A stretch of 8,422 nucleotides of DNA from Nitrospirota bacterium (GTDB lineage: Bacteria > Nitrospirota > Nitrospiria > Nitrospirales > Nitrospiraceae): the NCBI GenBank assembly GCA_004296865.1, contig SCVQ01000297.1, positions 1 to 8,422 on the forward strand. The letters are read 5' to 3'. Under the pieces are notes generated by a model. That model saw only the letters and a list, made by a program, of their open reading frames with translations, did not search any database and was not told the DNA's origin. The position numbers and the translations under genes were made by a program. Below are positions 1 through 6,617 of this stretch, in pieces (position 1 is the first letter of the stretch; the number at the start of each line of letters is the position of its first letter).

Positions 1-680
1 TGCCGTCTTCCCTGAACATTTTCCACATTGAAGACCTCCGTGGACACGGCCTGTTCGTGATGGACGCCATGCTGGTGTACTTGCTGGTGGATTACTTCTT
101 CGGAGGGAAGAGCCAGACGCATGTCAAACCGGAAGGGCGCGATTTCACGCTCATCCAGCAACGAATCATCAAGACCATCGTCAACCTGGCCTTTGCGGGC
201 CTCTCCAAGGCCTGGGAGCCGGTGCACGTGGTCAACATGCAGCACGTCCGTTCGGAGAGCAATCCGCAGTTTGCTATGGTCGTGTCGGTGTCGGAACTCG
301 TGATCGCGGTCAAGTTCCAGGTACAGATCGAAGAAAATGCCCGGGAATTGTTCGTGGTGTATCCCTATTCGATGTTGGAGCCGATCAAGGAGAAGCTCTA
401 TTCCGGATTCATCTCCGACCACTTGGAGCAGGACCTGCCGTGGTCGAATCGCTTCAAGGAACAGCTGCAAGACTGTTCGGTCAATGCGATGGTCCGCTTG
501 GGGACGGCCAAGGTACGGGTTCGGGACGTCCTGAACTTCGCGCCGGGCGATGTGCTGGTCTTGGATCAGGGTAGCAACGACCCGATTGACTGTTTTGTGG
601 AGGGGCTGCTCAAGTTTCAAGGCAGTGCGGTGGTGCAGCGGGGCGCCCAGGCGATTCGGGTGACCCGCGTGCTGTCTTGA
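1..680 (+). CDS. fliM: Flagellar motor switch protein FliM, 5' partial
   Basis: FliM is a C-ring protein at the cytoplasmic face of the basal body. It joins FliG above to FliN below and receives the CheY-P signal that reverses the motor. The reading frame is already open at the left edge (first full codon at base 3) and gives 225 residues before the TGA at 678-680. The visible protein begins PSSLNIFHIEDLRGHGLFV, a stretch typical of the middle, CheC-like domain. It continues with the conserved acidic and hydrophobic FFGG region. The last 75 or so residues (bases about 450-677) form the SpoA domain, with the GDVLVLD core. Family members are usually about 330 residues, so roughly the first 100 are outside the window, including the EIDALL-type CheY-binding peptide. 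The GTG at 57 is internal and not the true start. fliN follows after 27 bases. The identification is firm. Confidence 0.95.
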   Translation, partial: PSSLNIFHIEDLRGHGLFVMDAMLVYLLVDYFFGGKSQTHVKPEGRDFTLIQQRIIKTIVNLAFAGLSKAWEPVHVVNMQHVRSESNPQFAMVVSVSELVIAVKFQVQIEENARELFVVYPYSMLEPIKEKLYSGFISDHLEQDLPWSNRFKEQLQDCSVNAMVRLGTAKVRVRDVLNFAPGDVLVLDQGSNDPIDCFVEGLLKFQGSAVVQRGAQAIRVTRVLS

Positions 681-697
681 AAAACAAGGTGTGAGAC

Positions 698-702
698 GGA
701 GG
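698..702 (+). promoter_or_regulatory. Shine-Dalgarno of fliN
   Basis: A consensus GGAGG lies five bases before the ATG at 708. It favours that start over the next in-frame ATG at 747. Confidence 0.75.
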
Positions 703-707
703 AGCGT

Positions 708-1079
708 ATGAGCGATCTCGAATCTTCGCAACTCAAAGGGGACGTCATGGCAGCCGATCTGAAACCGGCGACCTTCCCTTCCGTGGGCGACAAAAAGGGC
801 GGACCGATCACGCCCAATGCCAACAACCTGGAGTTTATTCTCGATATTCCGATGCAGGTGTCGGTGCAGCTTGGGACCACACGGCTCTTGATCCGCGAGC
901 TACTTCAGCTGGGGCAGGGGTCCGTCGTCGAGTTGGAGAAGCTGGCCGGGGAGCCGATGGAAGTGATGGTCAACAACAAGTTGGTGGCGCGAGGGGAAGT
1001 CGTCGTGGTGAACGAAAAGTTCGGCATCAGGTTGACGGACGTCATCAGCCCGACGGAACGCATTCAGCAGCTCACGTAA
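708..1079 (+). CDS. fliN: Flagellar motor switch protein FliN
   Basis: FliN forms the bottom of the C-ring. In known systems it also docks the FliH-FliI export ATPase near the gate. The protein has 123 residues, normal for the family. Residues 1-40 are a poorly conserved polar leader. Residues about 42-122 are a SpoA domain with the family hallmarks: LDIPMQVSVQLG, then a TRLLIRELLQLGQGSVVEL stretch, a GEPMEV loop, and the closing GEVVVVNEKFGIRLTDV strand pair. The start at 708 has a good Shine-Dalgarno. The gene sits between fliM and fliO, the usual order. Its SpoA domain is paralogous to the one at the end of FliM just upstream, as is normal. Nothing is missing or odd. Confidence 0.96.
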   Translation: MSDLESSQLKGDVMAADLKPATFPSVGDKKGGPITPNANNLEFILDIPMQVSVQLGTTRLLIRELLQLGQGSVVELEKLAGEPMEVMVNNKLVARGEVVVVNEKFGIRLTDVISPTERIQQLT

Positions 1080-1106
1080 AGAAGGCTATGGGGCGAGAGG
1101 CCCTGG

Positions 1107-1140
1107 GCCATGGGTCATGGGATGGACGTTCTCCCATGGC
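1107..1140 (+). repeat. Nested inverted repeat in the fliN-fliO leader
   Basis: An 8-base inverted repeat, GCCATGGG (1107-1114) and CCCATGGC (1133-1140), surrounds an 18-base interior. An alternative shorter hairpin uses CATGGGA (1116-1122) with TCCCATG (1132-1138) around a 9-base loop. The two share the right arm, so they are mutually exclusive. The motif CATGGG is also repeated directly on the left side. The right arm contains the ATG at 1136, one of three possible fliO starts. There is no U-tract, so it does not look like an intrinsic terminator. Any role in fliO translation is inference. Confidence 0.6.
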
Positions 1141-1168
1141 CTCGTACCTCTCTCTCTCGGTGACACCA

Positions 1169-1534
1169 ATGGAATTCTGGGACAGCTTGATCAGGATGGT
1201 CTCCGCGTTGGCCGTGGTGGTCGGGCTGATGATGGCGCTGGCGGCGGTGGCGCGTCGTGTGATGGGGGGGCGCGCGCTGGCGTTGGCTGAGACGCCCCTC
1301 GTCCGTGTGGTCGGGACCGGCTACCTGGGACCCCGCAAGAACGTGGCGCTGGTGGCCGTGGCGGGAGACGTCCTGATCATCGGGACGACCGCCACCGATC
1401 TAGTGCCGCTGGGGCGAGTCAGCGACCCGGAACAGGTCCGGCGTATCCTGGCCCGCGGGGCAGGTGAGACGTTCCTCGGTCGACCGTCCGTTTCTTCCCA
1501 GTCTGAAACCGGTCGTCCGGAGGGCAAGCTGTGA
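1169..1534 (+). CDS. fliO: Flagellar biosynthesis protein FliO
   Basis: FliO is a small inner-membrane protein that assists assembly of the FliP ring in the export gate. From the ATG at 1169 it has 121 residues. A single hydrophobic helix covers residues about 8-26 (MVSALAVVVGLMMALAAVA). The basic RR stop follows, then a cytoplasmic domain with TPLVRVVGTGYLGPRKNVALVAVAGDVLIIG, the recognisable FliO core. The frame also has ATGs at 1088 (148 residues) and 1136 (132 residues). I prefer 1169 because GGTGA stands five bases upstream and because the residues coded by 1088-1168 look like non-coding, hairpin-forming leader. The 1088 ATG has only a two-base gap from GAAGG. The 3' end overlaps the fliP start as GTGA. 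Identity rests on sequence pattern and on position between fliN and fliP. Confidence 0.88.
   Translation: MEFWDSLIRMVSALAVVVGLMMALAAVARRVMGGRALALAETPLVRVVGTGYLGPRKNVALVAVAGDVLIIGTTATDLVPLGRVSDPEQVRRILARGAGETFLGRPSVSSQSETGRPEGKL
1264..1270 (+). repeat. Run of seven G in fliO
   Basis: Seven consecutive G cover the codons ATG GGG GGG just after the membrane helix of FliO. It is a possible slippage site, but short runs like this are common in GC-rich genomes. Confidence 0.6.
1519..1524 (+). promoter_or_regulatory. Shine-Dalgarno of fliP
   Basis: GGAGGG lies six bases before the GTG at 1531, inside the last codons of fliO. Together with the GTGA stop-start overlap it supports the GTG start and suggests translational coupling. 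Confidence 0.75.
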
Positions 1535-2313
1535 GCCGGTCCCTGCATCGCACGAGAGGCCTTATCGGATGGCTGAGCGTCTGCGCGAGTGCGGCCTGGC
1601 TGTGCGCGACGGCGGTCGGAGCCGGGGAAGCCTGGGCAGGAGGGCCGGGCATCACCATCGATCTGGGAGGGACAGGGGGCAAGGGGCAGACTGCCGTGGT
1701 CATGCAGGTCTTGGGGCTGCTGACGGTCCTCTCTGTCGCGCCCGCCTTCTTCATCATGGTGACGGCCTTCACCCGCATCGTCATCGTCTTGTCCTTCCTG
1801 CGGCAGGCGATCGGCACGCAGCAGGTGCCGCCCAACCAGATTCTCATCAGTTTGGCTCTCTTCCTGACCTTCTTCGTCATGACGCCGGTCTGGCAGGCGG
1901 TCTATGGGAACGCGCTGCAACCCCTGTTTGCCGAGCAGATCACGCAGGAGGAGGCCCTGACGCGCGGGATGGACCCGATTCGGAACTTCATGCTGAAGCA
2001 GGTTCGGGAGAAGGACCTGGAACTTTTCGTCGAGCTGGCCAAGCTGCCGAAACCGGCGTCGGCGGACGAACTGCCCACATACGTCATCATTCCGTCCTTC
2101 ATCTTGAGCGAACTGCGAATCTCGTTTCAGATCGGTTTTCTCATCTACATTCCGTTCCTGATCGTAGACATGGTGGTCGCCAGCATCTTGATGTCCATGG
2201 GCATGATGCTGCTGCCGCCGGTGGTGATCTCGCTGCCGTTCAAACTGATTTTGTTCGTGCTGGCGGACGGCTGGTATCTGGTCGTCGGATCGATGGTCAA
2301 AAGTTTTCACTGA
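1531..2313 (+). CDS. fliP: Flagellar export gate protein FliP
   Basis: FliP is the most abundant subunit of the FliP-FliQ-FliR export channel in the inner membrane. The protein has 260 residues with a GTG start. It carries a cleavable signal peptide, known for FliP: a basic start (MSRSLHRTRG), a hydrophobic core, and a likely cut after AWA at residue 36. The first membrane region follows at about residues 54-82 (VMQVLGLLTVLSVAPAFFIM and onward) and contains the conserved TAFTRIVIVLSFLRQA stretch. A second hydrophobic segment is QILISLALFLTFFVMTPVW. The family signature region PSFILSELRISFQIGF starts at residue 188. Two more membrane helices run to the C-terminus. Two cysteines in the signal peptide do not form a lipobox. 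The gene is translationally coupled to fliO by the GTGA overlap. Confidence 0.97.
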   Translation: MSRSLHRTRGLIGWLSVCASAAWLCATAVGAGEAWAGGPGITIDLGGTGGKGQTAVVMQVLGLLTVLSVAPAFFIMVTAFTRIVIVLSFLRQAIGTQQVPPNQILISLALFLTFFVMTPVWQAVYGNALQPLFAEQITQEEALTRGMDPIRNFMLKQVREKDLELFVELAKLPKPASADELPTYVIIPSFILSELRISFQIGFLIYIPFLIVDMVVASILMSMGMMLLPPVVISLPFKLILFVLADGWYLVVGSMVKSFH

Positions 2314-2317
2314 AGCG

Positions 2318-2338
2318 GGAGCGACGTAAGGAGCGACG
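2318..2338 (+). repeat. Duplicated Shine-Dalgarno block before fliQ
   Basis: The nine-base block GGAGCGACG occurs twice, at 2318-2326 and 2330-2338, separated by TAA. The second copy ends directly at the fliQ ATG. It provides the working Shine-Dalgarno, TAAGGAG at 2327-2333, five bases from the start. The first copy starts five bases after the fliP stop. Confidence 0.85.
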
Positions 2339-2608
2339 ATGAGTCCCGATACGGTGGTGGAAATCGGACGACGGGCGATTGAGACAATGTTGCTGGTCTC
2401 GGCTCCGATGCTGGGATTGAGCCTCGTGGTCGGCCTGCTGGTCGGGGTCTTTCAGGCGATGACGCAAATCAACGAGACCACGCTGGCGTTTGCGCCCAAG
2501 ATCTTGGCGGTCTTTGTCTGCGTGCTGTTGTTTTTCCCGTGGATGCTCAGCACCCTGGTGAGCTTCATGACCTCGATCCTCATCAGCATTCCGGATTACG
2601 CGCGCTAG
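2339..2608 (+). CDS. fliQ: Flagellar export gate protein FliQ
   Basis: FliQ is the small subunit of the FliP-FliQ-FliR export channel. The product has 89 residues, the standard size. It has two hydrophobic helices, at about residues 16-40 (TMLLVSAPMLGLSLVVGLLV) and 53-77, joined by the conserved polar turn QAMTQINETTLAFAPK. That turn is diagnostic of FliQ and of the related injectisome protein SctS. The ATG at 2339 has a strong Shine-Dalgarno. It lies 25 bases after fliP and 28 bases before fliR. The flagellar neighbours rule out an injectisome assignment. Confidence 0.97.
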   Translation: MSPDTVVEIGRRAIETMLLVSAPMLGLSLVVGLLVGVFQAMTQINETTLAFAPKILAVFVCVLLFFPWMLSTLVSFMTSILISIPDYAR

Positions 2609-2636
2609 AGGAAACGGTCCGCGTTCATTATCGACT

Positions 2637-3419
2637 ATGACGACATTCGTCCATCTTGCGATCCCTCAGTTCCAGAACCTGCTCGTGATCATGGTCAGGG
2701 TCGGCGGGATCCTGGCCGCGACACCGGTTCTGGGAAGCCGGACGGTTCCGCCCCGCATCAAGGCGGGCTTGGTGCTCGCCTTGGGGCTGGTCTTGTTGCC
2801 GATCGTGCAGGTGCCGGGTCTGCCGGGCGATCCGCTGCTGATGGGGGCGGGGTTGACCGCCGAGTTCCTGGTCGGTTTGGTGCTGGGGTTGGGGATCCGC
2901 GTCGTGTTCGCCGGCATCGAATTGGCCGGCGAACTGATGGGCACGCAGATGGGATTGGGCGTCGTGCAGCTCCTGGATCCCATGTCGGCGCATCAGGTCC
3001 CGCTCGTCAGTAACTTTCAGACGGTCCTGGCCTCGCTGGTCTTCGTCTCGCTCAACGCCCACTTTATGGTGGTGCGGACGGTGGCGAGCAGTTTTGATCT
3101 CGTGGCGCCGTTCGGAGCCGGCCTCTCGGCCACGCTGGTGGAGGACGTGGTCCGGCTCTCGCAAGGGATGTTCGTGATCGCCCTCAAGTTGGCAGCCCCC
3201 GTGATGGCGACCATCTTGTTGCTCAATCTCATACTGGCGATGTTGGGGCGCACGGTGTCGCAGTTGAACGTGTTCGTGCTGAGCTATCCACTGACGATTG
3301 CCGCCGGATTTCTCGTCATGGGAGCGGCGCTGCCGTTTTCAATCAGTTTGTACGAGGCCGAGTTCCTCCGCATAGAGGAAACGATTGACGGACTGCTGAG
3401 GATGTTGGGGCATGGCTGA
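2637..3419 (+). CDS. fliR: Flagellar export gate protein FliR
   Basis: FliR completes the FliP-FliQ-FliR export channel as its single-copy subunit, and in known systems it contacts FlhB. The protein has 260 residues, typical for FliR, with several long hydrophobic segments across its length. It starts MTTFVHLAIPQFQNLLVIMVRVGGIL. The conserved ATPVLGSRTVPPRIKAGLVL stretch follows, then GLGIRVVFAGIELAGELMGTQMGLG, the family core. The ATG at 2637 fits the usual N-terminus, and no ATG, GTG or TTG occurs upstream in frame after fliQ. The nearest Shine-Dalgarno-like sequence, GAGGAA at 2608-2613, is 23 bases away, so initiation may depend on coupling to fliQ. The last eight bases overlap flhB. Confidence 0.96.
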   Translation: MTTFVHLAIPQFQNLLVIMVRVGGILAATPVLGSRTVPPRIKAGLVLALGLVLLPIVQVPGLPGDPLLMGAGLTAEFLVGLVLGLGIRVVFAGIELAGELMGTQMGLGVVQLLDPMSAHQVPLVSNFQTVLASLVFVSLNAHFMVVRTVASSFDLVAPFGAGLSATLVEDVVRLSQGMFVIALKLAAPVMATILLLNLILAMLGRTVSQLNVFVLSYPLTIAAGFLVMGAALPFSISLYEAEFLRIEETIDGLLRMLGHG

Positions 3420-4491
3420 GCAAGAAGGCCGTTCAGAACAAGCCACCGGGAGACGCAAGGAAGAAGCCCGCCAAAAGGGGCAGGTGGCGGTCAGTCGCGA
3501 TGTCTCGACGGCGGCGATCCTGCTGGGAGGGCTGGCCTTTATCTATGCCCTGATCGGAGTGGCCACCACGACGCTTTCCGATCTGATGCGCGAATGGCTG
3601 AGTCTTGCCGCGGACATGGGGGCGCGCCAGACGATCGGTCCGGACACTTTCCATGCGCTGATGATGAAGGTCAGCCTCGATGTGCTGGGGTTGTCGATGC
3701 CGCTGGTCGGCGGCGTCGCCGTGATCGGGATGGCCTGTTACCTGGCGCAGACCGGATTTATGTGGAATAGCGAGGGCTTGCGCCTCGATGTCAGCCGTAT
3801 CAGCCTGCTCAAAGGCTTTGGTCGTCTGTTCTCGCTGCGGTCCGTGGCCGAACTGGTCAAGTCCATCCTCAAGATCACGGTCATCACGTGGATCGGCGTG
3901 ATGGCGATCCGTCAGGACATGACGGTCCTGCCGTCGCTGATCCAGTATGACCTCGAAGGCGTTTTGGGCGTCACGGGAGGGCTGGCGTTCAAACTGGCGC
4001 TCTGGATCGGGCTGACCGTGGCCGTGCTCGCTGGTGCGGACTACGGATATCAACGCTTCGAGTGGGAGCGCGGCCTTCGGATGTCCAAGCAGGAGATCAA
4101 GCAGGAACGCCGCGAGAGCGAGGGCGATCCCATGCTGCGCTCGCGCGTCCGGAGTTTGCAGCGCGAGATGGCGCGGAAGCGGATGATCACCGCCGTGCCG
4201 AAAGCGGATGTCGTGATTACGAACCCGACCCATTTGGCCGTGGCCCTCCGCTATGACTTCGCGACGATGGGGGCGCCGGTGGTCGTGGCGAAGGGCGCCG
4301 GCTTCCTCGCCGAACGGATCAAGACAATGGCGGCCGAGCACGGCGTGATGGTGATTGAAAACAAATTCGTGGCCCGGACCCTCTACAAGCTCGTCGAGGT
4401 CGGCCAGGAAGTCCCGGCCGACCTGTACCGAGCCGTGGCGGAGATTTTGGCCTTGGTGTTTCGTTCAAAGGGGCAGATGACGCTGAGGTGA
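3412..4491 (+). CDS. flhB: Flagellar export specificity switch protein FlhB
   Basis: FlhB sits beside the export gate and switches secretion from rod-hook to filament substrates after the hook is finished. The protein has 359 residues. A charged cytoplasmic N-terminus (MAEQEGRSEQATGRRKEEAR) carries the family's T-x-x-R/K-x-x-E-A-R/K pattern. Four membrane helices lie at about residues 32-52, 90-112, 148-166 and 187-210. The cytoplasmic domain contains the autocleavage site NPTH at residues 271-274 (bases 4222-4233), followed by HLAVALRYD. The conserved MSKQEIKQERRESEGDP linker precedes it. All key residues are present, so self-cleavage is expected. The ATG at 3412 has TGAGGA (3397-3402) nine bases upstream and overlaps the fliR stop, suggesting coupled translation. 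Confidence 0.98.
   Translation: MAEQEGRSEQATGRRKEEARQKGQVAVSRDVSTAAILLGGLAFIYALIGVATTTLSDLMREWLSLAADMGARQTIGPDTFHALMMKVSLDVLGLSMPLVGGVAVIGMACYLAQTGFMWNSEGLRLDVSRISLLKGFGRLFSLRSVAELVKSILKITVITWIGVMAIRQDMTVLPSLIQYDLEGVLGVTGGLAFKLALWIGLTVAVLAGADYGYQRFEWERGLRMSKQEIKQERRESEGDPMLRSRVRSLQREMARKRMITAVPKADVVITNPTHLAVALRYDFATMGAPVVVAKGAGFLAERIKTMAAEHGVMVIENKFVARTLYKLVEVGQEVPADLYRAVAEILALVFRSKGQMTLR
4485..4491 (+). promoter_or_regulatory. Shine-Dalgarno of flhA, covering the flhB stop
   Basis: GAGGTGA contains the TGA stop of flhB and lies six bases before the flhA ATG at 4498. Terminating and initiating ribosomes therefore share the site, a layout typical of coupled genes. Confidence 0.75.
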
Positions 4492-4497
4492 CGACCG

Positions 4498-6606
4498 ATG
4501 AGTGCTGAGCAACAGACTTTGTCCCGGCTGAACATCGGCAAACACTCCGACATCATCATGTCGGTCGGGGTCGTGGGCATTCTGATGATCATGCTGCTGC
4601 CCCTGCCCCGTTTTGCCTTGGATCTGCTGCTCTCGTTCAACATCACGTTGGCCATCGTGATCCTGCTGGTCGGGATGCAGGTGCAGAAGCCCTTGGACTT
4701 TTCCGTGTTTCCCTCCGTGCTCTTGCTGGCCACTCTCCTGAGGTTATCACTCAACATTGCGTCCACCCGCCTGATCCTTCTGCACGGCAACGAGGGGACG
4801 GCGGCGGCCGGCGAGGTGATTCGGGCGTTCGGCAACTTCGTCGTGGGGGGCAACTACACCGTCGGACTGGTGGTGTTTACCATCCTGGTCATCATCAACT
4901 TCGTGGTGGTGACGAAGGGGGCCGGCCGCATTGCGGAGGTGGCGGCACGGTTTACCTTGGATGCCATGCCGGGCAAGCAAATGAGCATCGACGCCGACCT
5001 CAATGCCGGCTTGGTCAACGAAGCCGAGGCGCGCCGCCGAAGAAAGGAAATCGCCGACGAGGCGGACTTCTACGGGGCCATGGACGGCGCCAGTAAATTT
5101 GTTCGGGGTGATGCGGTGGCCGCGGTCATCATCATCCTGGTCAACATCGTCGGCGGGTTGACGATCGGCGTGCTCCAGCAGGGCATGAGTCTGGCGGCAG
5201 CGGCGCAAAACTACACGCTTTTGACGGTGGGCGAGGGGCTGGTGGCCCAGGTGCCGGCGCTGATCGTCTCCACCGCGGCCGGCATGGTGGTCACGCGGGC
5301 GGCATCGGAGGCCAATCTGGGGCTGGAGATCGCCCGTCAGGTCCTGATCTCGCCGAAGGTGTTCGGCACCGCGGCGGTGATCTTGTTGGCGCTCGGCCTG
5401 GTGCCGGGTCTTCCGCACATGGCCTTCCTCGTTCTGGGGTCGTTGGTCGGGTGGCTGGCGTACGAGTTGCTCAAACAGGATCGGGAGCAGGTCCAGGCGG
5501 AAGTGATGCCGGCGGCGGTCGCTGCCGCGGCATTGGAGGCGAAAAATCCCGATTCGGCGCCGCAAGTGGCTCCGCTGGATCTCATGGAAGTCCAGGTCGG
5601 CTACGGCCTGATCGGGTTGGTCGATGGGGGGCAGGGCGGGGTCCTGTTGGAGCGCATCAAGGGCCTTCGACGTCAGATCGCCAGCGAGATGGGCTTTCTG
5701 GTCCCGCCAGTTCACATTCGCGACAACCTCCAACTGCGGCCCAACGAATACGCGATCATGTTGAAGGGCGTGGAATTGGTGCGGGGTGAGGTGATGCCGG
5801 GACACGTGCTGGCGATTGATCCGGGGACCGCCCAGAAGGGCATTGTCCAGGGCATCCCCACGAAAGAGCCCGCCTTCGGCCTGCCGGCGCTGTGGGTCCC
5901 CGAGGCCGGACGGGAGCAAGCCCAGATTGCCGGCTACACCGTCGTGGACGGCGGCTCCGCCGTTGCCACCCACTTGGCGGAGGTCATCAAACGCCACGCC
6001 CATGAACTGGTCGGGCGACAGGAAGTCCAGGCGTTGTTGGACGAGGTGGCCAAGAACCATCCGAAGCTGGTGGAAGAACTCATCCCGAATCTCCTGCCGC
6101 TCGGCTCCGTCGTACGGATCCTTTCGAACCTGTTACGCGAGCGCGTACCCATTCGCGATCTGCGCACCATCCTCGAATCCATCGCCGACCATGCGGCTGG
6201 GATCAAGGACCCCGAGAGCCTGACCGAAGCTGCGCGCCAGGGACTGGGCCGCGCCATCACCCGCCAATACCTCGGTCCGGACGGAACGTTGCCGGTCATC
6301 AGTCTGGATCCGCGCCTCGAGCGACAACTGGCGGAACAGGTCACCACGACGGGCCAGGGGACGTACTGGTCGCTGGATGCGGGGGTGACACAGCGACTGC
6401 TGGTCGGGCTCAAGCAAGCGGCCGAGCGGGTGGTCTCGAAAGGGCAGCAACCGATCGTGCTCTGTTCGCCGGTGCTCCGCCGCCATCTGCGCAAGGTCAG
6501 CGAACGGATCCTGCCGACGGTCCCGGTGCTGGCCCTCAGCGAGGTTGACGGGATGGTGACGATCAAGGCGCTTGAAACGGTGTCGGTCGGCCACGAGGCG
6601 GCCTAA
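4498..6606 (+). CDS. flhA: Flagellar export gate protein FlhA
   Basis: FlhA forms the nonameric export-gate ring. It couples proton flow to secretion and receives chaperone-substrate complexes at its cytoplasmic domain. The protein has 702 residues, the normal length. Roughly the first 330 residues carry about eight hydrophobic helices. Between them lies the cytoplasmic loop with the FHIPEP-family signature RFTLDAMPGKQMSIDADLNAG, starting at R151 (base 4948). A low-complexity linker around residues 330-360 (rich in A, V, E) leads to the large cytoplasmic domain, with LRPNEYAIMLKGV, a GIPTKEPAFGLPALWV stretch, and the C-terminal EVDGMVTIKALETV. No break or frameshift is visible. The start has a good Shine-Dalgarno. 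The gene lies between flhB and flhF, as in many bacteria with polar flagella. Confidence 0.98.
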   Translation: MSAEQQTLSRLNIGKHSDIIMSVGVVGILMIMLLPLPRFALDLLLSFNITLAIVILLVGMQVQKPLDFSVFPSVLLLATLLRLSLNIASTRLILLHGNEGTAAAGEVIRAFGNFVVGGNYTVGLVVFTILVIINFVVVTKGAGRIAEVAARFTLDAMPGKQMSIDADLNAGLVNEAEARRRRKEIADEADFYGAMDGASKFVRGDAVAAVIIILVNIVGGLTIGVLQQGMSLAAAAQNYTLLTVGEGLVAQVPALIVSTAAGMVVTRAASEANLGLEIARQVLISPKVFGTAAVILLALGLVPGLPHMAFLVLGSLVGWLAYELLKQDREQVQAEVMPAAVAAAALEAKNPDSAPQVAPLDLMEVQVGYGLIGLVDGGQGGVLLERIKGLRRQIASEMGFLVPPVHIRDNLQLRPNEYAIMLKGVELVRGEVMPGHVLAIDPGTAQKGIVQGIPTKEPAFGLPALWVPEAGREQAQIAGYTVVDGGSAVATHLAEVIKRHAHELVGRQEVQALLDEVAKNHPKLVEELIPNLLPLGSVVRILSNLLRERVPIRDLRTILESIADHAAGIKDPESLTEAARQGLGRAITRQYLGPDGTLPVISLDPRLERQLAEQVTTTGQGTYWSLDAGVTQRLLVGLKQAAERVVSKGQQPIVLCSPVLRRHLRKVSERILPTVPVLALSEVDGMVTIKALETVSVGHEAA

Positions 6607-6617
6607 ACGGGGGACCC

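Noticed and set aside
1077..1100. TAAAG after fliN as a possible sigma-28 -35 element
   Set aside because: No GCCGATAA-like -10 element follows at the required spacing. The TAA is simply the fliN stop.
1107..1140. Inverted repeat as a transcription terminator
   Set aside because: No run of T follows and essential downstream genes of the same operon continue at once.
1531..1640. FliP leader as a lipoprotein signal
   Set aside because: The cysteines at residues 18 and 25 lack a proper lipobox, and a standard AWA cleavage site follows.
1321..2310. Antisense open frame (329 codons) opposite fliO and fliP
   Set aside because: The product is dominated by His, Asp, Gln and Arg from reversed hydrophobic codons. 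It has no domain, and fliP on the other strand is certain.
1464..2342. Same-strand 292-codon frame overlapping fliP
   Set aside because: An alternative frame of fliP, rich in Arg, Gly and His with no membrane segments. The fliP frame carries the signal peptide and family motifs.
3433..4341. Antisense open frame (302 codons) opposite flhB
   Set aside because: Same pattern of shadow composition, fully overlapping flhB with its NPTH site.
4747..6060. Long antisense open frame (437 codons) opposite flhA
   Set aside because: It lies wholly inside flhA, which has unmistakable family motifs. Its His/Asp/Gln/Arg-rich product is the typical mirror image of GC-rich membrane-protein codons.
1531..6606. 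Virulence-type injectisome rather than flagellum
   Set aside because: FliP, FliQ, FliR, FlhB and FlhA have injectisome homologues, but FliM, FliN, FliO, FlhF and FlhG alongside them identify a flagellar cluster.
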